From a virus, in IMG/VR virus record IMGVR_UViG_3300032213_001531, positions 40,994-104,993 of that record: 64,000 nt of DNA; one strand, given 5' to 3'. The notes beneath the pieces are model-generated. The model worked only from the letters and a program-made list of their open reading frames with translations. It was not told the origin of the DNA and ran no database searches. Made by a program: the position numbers and the translations under genes. This document shows, in pieces, positions 59,360 to 64,000 of this stretch; the first letter of the stretch is position 1; each line of letters opens with the position of its first letter.

Positions 59360-60002
59360 ACGAGTAATTGAGATAAACAATATGACTCGACCAGAGTTTG
59401 AAAAACATATGCGAGACAAAAGAGATTCTATGAGATCATCTGATAGCTTTGCTTTAGATATCTTAGAATATAAGAAAAATGGATATTATGTAGAAATGGG
59501 ATCAGCAGGTCCTATAAGTGGAAACACAACCTATAAAATGGAAAATGAATATGACTGGATAGGTGTTGGTTTTGATTTAGATAAAAGAAACGTAGATGAG
59601 TATAACTCTGTTCGCAAAAACCCTTGTTTAATGCAAGATGCCACAACATTTGATTATCTAAAATACTTTGAAGAAAACAACTTTCCAAAACAAATAGATT
59701 ACCTTCAAATTGATATTGAATCTCCAATGGATAAAGGTGGAAGACCTATTGCTCCTATTGGAACACCATTGAATGGTTTAATTGCCCTGCCATTATCTAG
59801 ATATCGCTTTACCGTGATTTCTTTTGAACACGAATATATTATCAACTATAAGAATGCTTCCTTGCGTGATGCTCAGCGAGAAATTCTAAATAACCTTGGA
59901 TATTCTTTAGTTGCAAAGATAGGTCATGAAGACTGGTGGGTAGACTCTACTGTTATTCCATATGAGATCTATAAGTATTATGGAAGATACGAAGCACCAT
60001 AA
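59340..60002 (+). CDS. FkbM-type methyltransferase
   Basis: 220 aa. The segment GYYVEMGSAGPISGNTTYKMENEYDWIGVGFDLD (about residues 47-80) is the SAM-binding start of FkbM-family methyltransferases. DYLQIDIESP (about 120) and VISFEHEY (about 160) are later core strands of the fold. These enzymes usually O-methylate a hydroxyl group. Following an oxygenase gene, it may methylate the newly made hydroxyl, but the substrate is unknown. Confidence 0.8.
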   Translation: MDQRINERVIEINNMTRPEFEKHMRDKRDSMRSSDSFALDILEYKKNGYYVEMGSAGPISGNTTYKMENEYDWIGVGFDLDKRNVDEYNSVRKNPCLMQDATTFDYLKYFEENNFPKQIDYLQIDIESPMDKGGRPIAPIGTPLNGLIALPLSRYRFTVISFEHEYIINYKNASLRDAQREILNNLGYSLVAKIGHEDWWVDSTVIPYEIYKYYGRYEAP

Positions 60003-60205
60003 TGCCAAAATATTATTATAAAGTAGATGAAAAAATTTGTGCTGAAACTTATGAGTTCCATGCAAAAAAAGATTTATTTAGAGATGGATATTATCCTTTA
60101 AACATGACGCTAGTTGTTGAAGCAACAAATGAAATTGAATCTGAAAAAATACGTATTGCAGCTACTGATATTAGAATGTGGAAATTAGACCATATAGAAG
60201 ATTAA
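60002..60205 (+). CDS. hypothetical protein, 67 aa
   Basis: A small mixed protein (YYYKVDEKICAETYEFHAKKDLF ... EIESEKIRIAATDIRMW), last gene of the plus-strand accessory operon and directly coupled to the methyltransferase. It overlaps the converging 57-aa gene by four bases. I do not recognise it. Confidence 0.65.
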   Translation: MPKYYYKVDEKICAETYEFHAKKDLFRDGYYPLNMTLVVEATNEIESEKIRIAATDIRMWKLDHIED

Positions 60206-60375
60206 GGTCTTCCTAGGTCTCCCCAAAAAACTTCTCTACCCATGTTATCTGTTACAGGCATAAGTTTAGATTCGCATTCAGAACAAACAGTTTCTGAAAA
60301 TATTTTTTGAGCAAGACTTTCGTATTGAGGATCAAGTTCATCCCATGCGTTTTCTAGATTATCTAAGATTCCCAT
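60202..60375 (-). CDS. small zinc-knuckle protein, 57 aa
   Basis: Starts inside the 3' end of the Endonuclease VII gene (17-base overlap) and reads MGILDNLENAWDELDPQYES... with a CSEC knuckle near residue 31. It would need a second ligand pair from another chain to bind zinc. The overlap suggests coupled translation with the nuclease. Confidence 0.6.
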   Translation of the reverse strand: MGILDNLENAWDELDPQYESLAQKIFSETVCSECESKLMPVTDNMGREVFWGDLGRP

Positions 60376-60964
60376 TTAAATATTCTATCATGGTTTGTAG
60401 TGTTTGAATGTTATCTTTTACATTTCCTAGAGCTGCATTACAGTGATGACATAGCAAACCTCTTACACAATTACCACAAGAGCCTTCTCCTGGACAACAA
60501 GCGTGATCATGATCTACAGATAGTCGTTTTCTGAAACTTGTATCTTTTTGTTTACATATCAAACATGAGAAATTTTGACTTTGTAACAAATTGTGATAAT
60601 CATCAAGAGTTAAATTATATTTCTTAAGTGTGCGTGTTCTAGATAGCAATGGAGCACAGTCTAGACAATATGATAGTCCTTTATATCTTCCAGTCTTAGA
60701 CTGTTTCATTTGGTCTTCTTTAAAGTATTCCCCGCAATTTCTACAATGTATATTTCCATTCTCATCTAGCTTCCGTGGAAAAATACGTGTTGCGTCATTT
60801 TCCTTTAAATCATATTGTTTTACACAAACCTTACACCATTGCTTTAATCCATCTGGACCCTTGGAAAATTTATGAAATTCAGATGTCTCTTTGTATTCCT
60901 GGCAACTTGTACATTGTTTTAAACCATCTTTGTTATATTGGGCTTTTGTATATTGTTTTCTCAT
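60359..60964 (-). CDS. recombination endonuclease VII
   Basis: 201 aa from the ATG at 60964, five bases after a TATACT box. Residues 12-100 hold two or three CxxC pairs (CTSCQ, CKVC, CRNC, CLDC). Residues 110-200 form the Endonuclease VII domain: YNLTLDDYHNLLQSQNFSCLIC, SVDHDH and GNCVRGLLCHHCNAALGNVKDN, with a catalytic His in DHDH. T4 gp49-type enzymes resolve Holliday junctions and branched DNA before packaging. It starts its own leaderless transcript. Confidence 0.88.
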   Translation of the reverse strand: MRKQYTKAQYNKDGLKQCTSCQEYKETSEFHKFSKGPDGLKQWCKVCVKQYDLKENDATRIFPRKLDENGNIHCRNCGEYFKEDQMKQSKTGRYKGLSYCLDCAPLLSRTRTLKKYNLTLDDYHNLLQSQNFSCLICKQKDTSFRKRLSVDHDHACCPGEGSCGNCVRGLLCHHCNAALGNVKDNIQTLQTMIEYLNGNLR

Positions 60965-60969
60965 ACTTA

Positions 60970-60975
60970 AGTATA
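60970..60975 (-). promoter_or_regulatory. -10 box, leaderless start of endonuclease VII
   Basis: TATACT on the minus strand, five bases before the ATG at 60964; no ribosome site. Confidence 0.45.
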
Positions 60976-61109
60976 TCACAAACTTCAGATTTTATTCAGA
61001 TTTCATATTGGAGATTTTCTGACAACATCTAGCTTGTGCATGATACGTGCTTTTAGAAAATGAAACAATAAAATATAGTGCGCCCATAAATAATTTTTTT
61101 TTATTTAGT

Positions 61110-61190
61110 AGTAGTACCTAGTAAAAGTTTAGCACTAGTACCAGCAAAAAGATTGGGAGTAGTGCCTAGTAAAAGTTAGACACTACTACC
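61110..61190. repeat. two 33-base hairpin-forming repeats
   Basis: Copies at 61110-61142 and 61158-61190 share AGTAGTRCCTAGTAAAAGTT as a common part. The second forms a stem of AGTAGTG and CACTACT with an inner CTA/TAG pair around GTAAAAGT. They lie in the gap (60980-61197) between the nuclease and the small minus-strand operon, downstream of the latter. On the minus strand TGCTAAACTT, as in the early 26-base module, occurs inside copy 1. Confidence 0.65.
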
Positions 61191-61197
61191 CTAAAAA

Positions 61198-61383
61198 TTA
61201 TTTCTTAGCCTTGCCCTGTATCCAGCCTGAGTGAATACCTGCTAGTGGGGCATCAATATTTACCGCTGTACCTAATGGCAACGTATCACCAAACAATTCA
61301 ATAAATTGTAATAGGTTTTCTTTGCTATCAAATGTCATACCCTTAGTAGATCCGCCTACTGTTGTTAGTGTTGCGTTTATCAT
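61198..61383 (-). CDS. hypothetical protein, 61 aa
   Basis: Last gene of a four-gene minus-strand set. The product (MINATLTTVGGSTKGMTFDSKENLLQFIELFGDTLPLG) looks like a compact beta/alpha protein. It starts at the stop of the 48-aa gene. Not recognised. Confidence 0.6.
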   Translation of the reverse strand: MINATLTTVGGSTKGMTFDSKENLLQFIELFGDTLPLGTAVNIDAPLAGIHSGWIQGKAKK

Positions 61384-61530
61384 TTAGTTTTCTTCTTTCG
61401 CTAGTAGGTAATCGTTATTGAGTGGAGCAATATTGAGGGCATATAGTGCCTCACCTCTTGCCTTGTCTTTTGCTCGCTGTAATGCGTAGCGTTCTTGTTG
61501 TTCTTGTCTAATGCGTTCTAGTGTATTCAT
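61384..61530 (-). CDS. hypothetical protein, 48 aa
   Basis: MNTLERIRQEQQERYALQRA... is a strongly charged amphipathic helix with a short C-terminal segment. It is coupled to the genes on both sides, within a few bases. Possibly a small regulator; no clear function. Confidence 0.55.
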   Translation of the reverse strand: MNTLERIRQEQQERYALQRAKDKARGEALYALNIAPLNNDYLLAKEEN

Positions 61531-61653
61531 TTAGTTACCCCCGTTAATAAAACATAATCCGATTGCGATTGCTATGCCAATGAAGGCTCCTACTGGTGCC
61601 ATGAAGTCTGCGTTATCATCTAACCAGTCTATTGCGTATGTGAATGGATTCAT
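61531..61653 (-). CDS. small membrane protein, 40 aa
   Basis: MNPFTYAIDWLDDNADFMAP... with one hydrophobic segment (MAPVGAFIGIAIAIGLCFI, residues 18-36) that would span the membrane. An AAGGAGA site lies before the ATG. It may be an exclusion or host-modifying peptide; no other evidence. Confidence 0.6.
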   Translation of the reverse strand: MNPFTYAIDWLDDNADFMAPVGAFIGIAIAIGLCFINGGN

Positions 61654-61668
61654 GTTAATTCTCCTTAG

Positions 61669-61806
61669 TTAGTTTGAACGATATTGAGGAGTATATTCTC
61701 CGTCAATTTCTATTGAGCAAGGGGCACAGCCGTAGCCGTCACAGATGTCATCATTTTCAATAGCCCAGCAGATTTCATCTGTTGCGTAGATTGTGTTAGT
61801 GTTCAT
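61669..61806 (-). CDS. cysteine-containing early protein, 45 aa
   Basis: Product MNTNTIYATDEICWAIENDD... with ICDGYGCAPC (Cys in C-x4-C-x2-C order) suggests a small zinc-bound fold. It is the first gene after the minus-strand 26-base module at 61835-61860, with a GAAAGG ribosome site. Confidence 0.6.
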   Translation of the reverse strand: MNTNTIYATDEICWAIENDDICDGYGCAPCSIEIDGEYTPQYRSN

Positions 61807-61834
61807 TTTTGAACCTTTCTTGTTGTTGTTATAA

Positions 61835-61860
61835 TGGAAGTATAGCAGGGGGTACTGACA
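61835..61860 (-). promoter_or_regulatory. 26-base early promoter module (A)
   Basis: ATGTCAG, five bases, CCTGCTATACTTCC on the minus strand. The TGC-TATACT is an extended -10. It lies 28 bases before the ATG of the 45-aa gene. Same spacing as the other copies. Confidence 0.7.
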
Positions 61861-61892
61861 TTTTTACCCCTTTTGGGGGTGTGTCTGATGTG

Positions 61893-62060
61893 TTACTCGT
61901 CACACTCGCAAGGCTGAGCGTAGTCAAACTCACAGAAATAGCACCCCTGAGCCTGAAAGTGCTTGTCGCAATAGTGACGGAATTGGATCTCGCCACAGTG
62001 GATAAATTGGGTGTTATCAGTTAAATAGTACTGATTAACGGGATATAGGGTAAGTGACAT
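61893..62060 (-). CDS. cysteine-rich early protein, 55 aa
   Basis: MSLTLYPVNQYYLTDNTQFI... then HC, HYC, C-x2-C and a final CEC. Seven Cys/His residues near the C-terminus suggest one or two zinc sites. It follows the 26-base module B with a 28-base leader (GAAAGGACA). Confidence 0.6.
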   Translation of the reverse strand: MSLTLYPVNQYYLTDNTQFIHCGEIQFRHYCDKHFQAQGCYFCEFDYAQPCECDE

Positions 62061-62088
62061 TTTTATGTCCTTTCGTTGTTGTTATATG

Positions 62089-62114
62089 GCAAGTGTAGCA
62101 GGTAGCACTGACAA
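62089..62114 (-). promoter_or_regulatory. 26-base early promoter module (B)
   Basis: TTGTCAG, five bases, CCTGCTACACTTGC on the minus strand. It lies 28 bases before the ATG at 62060. GGCGTGTCGG lies eight bases further upstream. Confidence 0.7.
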
Positions 62115-62121
62115 AAACAAC

Positions 62122-62232
62122 CCGACACGCCGTAATTGTGTAATATTTATATGTGATATACACCACATAAAAAAATGTCGAAAAAAAGTTATCCACAGGG
62201 TGATGTGTATATCCTTGTCAAGCCGACACGCC
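62122..62232. promoter_or_regulatory. origin-like or control region with DnaA box
   Basis: Order: CCGACACGCC (62122-62131), GATATACAC (62155-62163), TTATCCACA (62189-62197, a perfect DnaA box), GTGTATATC (62205-62213, the reverse complement of GATATACAC), CCGACACGCC (62223-62232). It is AT-rich between the repeats and sits in the divergent gap 62061-62389, which has no gene. This could be a replication origin or a two-way operator. Confidence 0.55.
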
Positions 62233-62298
62233 CTAATAATTATAACAATTTGATAACGATCTAATCATGTGACATGAAACACATGTGACCTACCTCAC

Positions 62299-62313
62299 AA
62301 TGTCCGAATTGTT
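62299..62313 (+). promoter_or_regulatory. 15-base upstream element (copy 1)
   Basis: AATGTCCGAATTGTT, exactly 33 bases before the TTGTCAG of module 1. The same element occurs at 63789-63803 with the same distance to module 3. Confidence 0.6.
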
Positions 62314-62331
62314 CTATTTGTACCCCTCAAT

Positions 62332-62357
62332 TTGTCAGACCCCTGTGTTAGACTTAC
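62332..62357 (+). promoter_or_regulatory. 26-base early promoter module (1)
   Basis: TTGTCAG, five bases, TGTGTTAGACTTAC. It has a TGT-TAGACT extended -10 and lies 32 bases before the ATG at 62390, with an AAAGGTGG ribosome site. Confidence 0.7.
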
Positions 62358-62389
62358 AGTATAAAGAAATTAAAGAAAGGTGGTCTAAA

Positions 62390-62563
62390 ATGACTACATT
62401 AACAAAAACACATGAGCATAACCCTATGCTTTCCGCTATCTCAGAGGTATCAGATACCCAATACACTTTCTGCCAAGATTGTGAGCAAAACATTGAGCGT
62501 TACTACTATGATAGTGACCCTGAGCAATTCCCTATGTGGACAGATTGGAAGGTATCTCAATGA
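62390..62563 (+). CDS. small zinc-knuckle early protein, 57 aa
   Basis: ATG at 62390 is preceded by AAAGGTGG; the frame extends further upstream but that part is the promoter. Product MTTLTKTHEHNPMLSAISEV... with CQDC near residue 28, probably one half of a zinc site. It overlaps the next gene at ATGA. Confidence 0.7.
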   Translation: MTTLTKTHEHNPMLSAISEVSDTQYTFCQDCEQNIERYYYDSDPEQFPMWTDWKVSQ

Positions 62564-62760
62564 TAGCCCTCTCCCATAATCTATCTAAATGCCTTTCTTG
62601 TAATTGGACAGGTGACTCTTGGGATAATTTCTGCTCAATAGATAAATCTCACCCTACCGTTGAGGCTTGGGCTTGGCTCAATAAGCCTAGTGATGACTAT
62701 CACACTTGGTTTTACACTTATTCGTCTGATTTGTCAGACCCCTCTGCTAAACTTGCTTAA
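62560..62760 (+). CDS. small zinc-finger-like early protein, 66 aa
   Basis: MIALSHNLSKCLSCNWTGDS... with CLSC and a later Cys and His (FCSIDKSH) that may complete a zinc site. Trp-rich middle (VEAWAWL). Its last codons contain promoter module 2, so the coding sequence also serves as regulator of the next gene. Confidence 0.7.
   Translation: MIALSHNLSKCLSCNWTGDSWDNFCSIDKSHPTVEAWAWLNKPSDDYHTWFYTYSSDLSDPSAKLA
62731..62756 (+). promoter_or_regulatory. 26-base early promoter module (2), inside coding sequence
   Basis: TTGTCAG, five bases, TCTGCTAAACTTGC, placed in the 3' end of the 66-aa gene. It lies 29 bases before the ATG at 62786. Leader AGAAAGGTGG as in module 1. Confidence 0.7.
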
Positions 62761-62785
62761 TAACAAAAAGAAAGGTGGTCATAAT

Positions 62786-62965
62786 ATGACTATACTAAAA
62801 ACACAAGAGGTTATAGATAACGCCCTGTTATCCGTACTAGAGCCTCACCTATACGGCAGAGCCTCTACCGCACTTATCCCATGCTCTAATTGTAATGATA
62901 ATTATTTAGAGGTATTTGCTAAAGATAAAAAGTTCACTAAGTTCACATGCGAGGGGTGTAAGTAA
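62786..62965 (+). CDS. small zinc-ribbon early protein, 59 aa
   Basis: MTILKTQEVIDNALLSVLEP... then CSNCND and CEGCK, two knuckles for one zinc. It follows module 2 and is coupled to the next gene by a TAATG overlap. A likely nucleic-acid or host-target binder. Confidence 0.7.
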   Translation: MTILKTQEVIDNALLSVLEPHLYGRASTALIPCSNCNDNYLEVFAKDKKFTKFTCEGCK

Positions 62966-63111
62966 TGAATAAATATGAACTAAGAGATTTAGCATTTAGC
63001 CTTGCTAAAGAAAATCATGGAGATCAAAAATATGCTGCGCTCTGGGGTGCTGCTGCTGTTCTACTTTCAGAAAAAGATTTAGAAATTATTGTAAAAGTAA
63101 TGGAGATGTAA
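62965..63111 (+). CDS. hypothetical helical protein, 48 aa
   Basis: MNKYELRDLAFSLAKENHGD... two amphipathic helices (ELRDLAFSLAKEN and a later SEKDLEIIVKVMEM). Coupled to the upstream zinc ribbon gene. Not recognised. Confidence 0.6.
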   Translation: MNKYELRDLAFSLAKENHGDQKYAALWGAAAVLLSEKDLEIIVKVMEM

Positions 63112-63114
63112 ATA

Positions 63115-63291
63115 ATGATAACCCTAACCCTAACCTCATATAACGGCAACACTAAGAAAATGCCTTTCTATTCTAAGCAACAGGTACTAGATTTTCTTTC
63201 TGCGTTACCTTCACGCCTTAACAAAAACACATCTCTAAAAGTAGAGTGTGACATCTTAGCAATTAACGGAACTATTAGAGGGGCTAACTAA
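63115..63291 (+). CDS. hypothetical protein, 58 aa
   Basis: MITLTLTSYNGNTKKMPFYS... a small alpha/beta protein; ends in TAATG with the next gene. Not recognised. Confidence 0.6.
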   Translation: MITLTLTSYNGNTKKMPFYSKQQVLDFLSALPSRLNKNTSLKVECDILAINGTIRGAN

Positions 63292-63482
63292 TGTTAGATT
63301 TTGATGTCGCTTTTGAAATTAAATCATGGTTTGATGACATGCTAGACGAATCGTATAAGCCTTTTGAAATTGGTAACTTATCTTTTTCTGCCTCACAGAT
63401 TTTGCGAGAGTGTGACCCTGTTGCTTATCACCAATCACTTTTAGATTTTGAGGACGCTATTAGAGAAAATGAAGAGGGGTAA
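63291..63482 (+). CDS. hypothetical acidic protein, 63 aa
   Basis: MLDFDVAFEIKSWFDDMLDE... strongly acidic and helical, with no clear motif. Acidic small early proteins often mimic DNA, but there is no direct support here. Coupled to its upstream neighbour. Confidence 0.6.
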   Translation: MLDFDVAFEIKSWFDDMLDESYKPFEIGNLSFSASQILRECDPVAYHQSLLDFEDAIRENEEG

Positions 63483-63484
63483 AA

Positions 63485-63589
63485 ATGGAAATAGATTTAT
63501 TCGGATTTGCTAACGCAATACAATTAGATCATTTAACTAATGAACAACTTTTAGAATTAGAAAAAATACTTAACGGAATTGGAGAATAA
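63485..63589 (+). CDS. tiny early protein, 34 aa
   Basis: MEIDLFGFANAIQLDHLTNE... a short amphipathic helix pair, three bases after the preceding stop. The compact spacing supports translation. Confidence 0.5.
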   Translation: MEIDLFGFANAIQLDHLTNEQLLELEKILNGIGE

Positions 63590-63592
63590 AAA

Positions 63593-63685
63593 ATGGATCT
63601 AACTTTTTTTACTGACGGCAGAGCTTTATTTTTCTTAACTTTATTTTTTGCTTTTCGTTTTTTATATTTACTTGGGAAGGGGTAA
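63593..63685 (+). CDS. tiny membrane peptide, 30 aa
   Basis: MDLTFFTDGRALFFLTLFFA... ends in LYLLGKG; one hydrophobic helix with very high Phe content. Could insert in the host membrane. Last gene of its set. Confidence 0.5.
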   Translation: MDLTFFTDGRALFFLTLFFAFRFLYLLGKG

Positions 63686-63703
63686 ATAAAATTTTCGAAA
63701 AAA

Positions 63704-63746
63704 CCGACACGCCGATAAGTTTAAGATTGTTATAAAATTGTTATAA
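63704..63746 (+). promoter_or_regulatory. third CCGACACGCC copy with GTTATAA repeats
   Basis: CCGACACGCC at 63704-63713 and GTTATAA at 63729 and 63740. The 16-base GTTATAAAATTGTTAT at 63729-63744 is identical to 57991-58006. This gap (63686-63876) also carries the second AATGTCCGAATTGTT and module 3. Confidence 0.55.
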
Positions 63747-63788
63747 AGTTTACAATTATGTGATAATGATCACAAAAATAAATATCAA

Positions 63789-63803
63789 AATGTCCGAATT
63801 GTT
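63789..63803 (+). promoter_or_regulatory. 15-base upstream element (copy 2)
   Basis: AATGTCCGAATTGTT, 33 bases before the ATGTCAG of module 3, the same distance as for copy 1 and module 1. Confidence 0.6.
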
Positions 63804-63821
63804 AGCATTTCTAATTTGATA

Positions 63822-63847
63822 ATGTCAGTCTAATCTGCTAAACTTAC
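63822..63847 (+). promoter_or_regulatory. 26-base early promoter module (3)
   Basis: ATGTCAG, five bases, TCTGCTAAACTTAC. It lies 29 bases before the ATG at 63877, with a CGAAAGG ribosome site. Confidence 0.7.
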
Positions 63848-63876
63848 ATAGTAAGCAATTAAACGAAAGGTCAAAA

Positions 63877-63990
63877 ATGACACTAGAGGAATATAAGGCG
63901 CTAATACAGGCGCAACGCAACGCAAGCAAGGCTCAGGCTTTGTCAGTCCTATCCGCTACAATTAAAGAAATAAAGAAAGGTGACAACTAA
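63877..63990 (+). CDS. tiny early protein, 37 aa
   Basis: MTLEEYKALIQAQRNASKAQ... one helix with a basic end. The second half of the gene contains module 4, so it may be partly a regulatory spacer. Confidence 0.55.
   Translation: MTLEEYKALIQAQRNASKAQALSVLSATIKEIKKGDN
63940..63965 (+). promoter_or_regulatory. 26-base early promoter module (4), inside coding sequence
   Basis: TTGTCAG, five bases, TCCGCTACAATTAA, in the 37-aa gene. It lies 24 bases before the ATG at 63990, with AGAAAGG as ribosome site. Confidence 0.6.
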
Positions 63991-64000
63991 TGTCAGCAAA
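63990..64000 (+). CDS. start of next early gene (partial)
   Basis: ATGTCAGCAAA, overlapping the stop of the 37-aa gene (TAATG), after module 4. Only three codons are in the window. Confidence 0.5.

Noticed and set aside
1-64000. CRISPR array, insertion sequence, integrase or attachment site
   Set aside because: The repeats seen are coding repeats or regulatory modules; no spacer-repeat pattern, transposase or recombinase was found.

Overview
This window is part of a long-tailed (siphovirus-type) bacteriophage genome. It carries HK97-type head genes, a 3.6-kilocodon tape measure gene, a large tail-fibre region and the start of a replication module. The DNA is AT-rich by eye. Many genes start 5-9 bases after a TATAAT or TATACT box, so they are probably leaderless. 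That habit, the actinophage-like protein set (a LamG-type protein beside the portal, Endonuclease VII, many tiny zinc-finger genes) and the B12-dependent ribonucleotide reductase suggest an actinobacterial host with low-GC DNA, possibly aquatic. The host is an inference. No terminase, DNA polymerase or integrase is visible, so the genome continues beyond the window.

Layout on the minus strand, in order of transcription (high to low coordinates). (1) 58.4 kb: a putative holin. (2) 57.8-44.9 kb: a fibre and adhesin region with three baseplate-type paralogues, a collagen-like protein, Mtd-N-type and multi-repeat fibres, and two proteins with PFFPPFF tracts and a ten-cysteine tail. An exported lysozyme-like enzyme sits inside this region on the opposite strand. 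(3) 44.9-37.3 kb: an operon of seven Fe(II)/2-oxoglutarate oxygenases, two related proteins of a DUF6065-like type and a short-chain dehydrogenase. (4) 37.1 kb: class II ribonucleotide reductase. (5) 35-22.8 kb: LamG-type virion protein, portal, protease with a nested scaffold, major capsid, connectors and tail tube. (6) 22.7-2.9 kb: two paralogous tail chaperones, tape measure, tail tip and baseplate genes. (7) 2.9-0 kb: zinc ribbon, HTH protein, DnaB-type helicase and the start of a CHC2 primase.

The right end is mainly early or accessory. A plus-strand operon (58.6-60.2 kb) holds a zinc protein, an eighth oxygenase and an FkbM-type methyltransferase. Endonuclease VII follows on the minus strand. 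From 61.2 to 64 kb, two sets of very small genes diverge from a 330-base intergenic region that contains a perfect DnaA box and symmetrical repeats. These small genes are led by at least six copies of a 26-base promoter/operator module with fixed spacing.

The strongest candidates for an undescribed system are: the oxygenase clusters together with proline-rich, collagen-like and cysteine-rich fibres that could be their substrates; the kinase-like domain embedded in the tape measure; and the repeated start-associated regulatory module of the early region.
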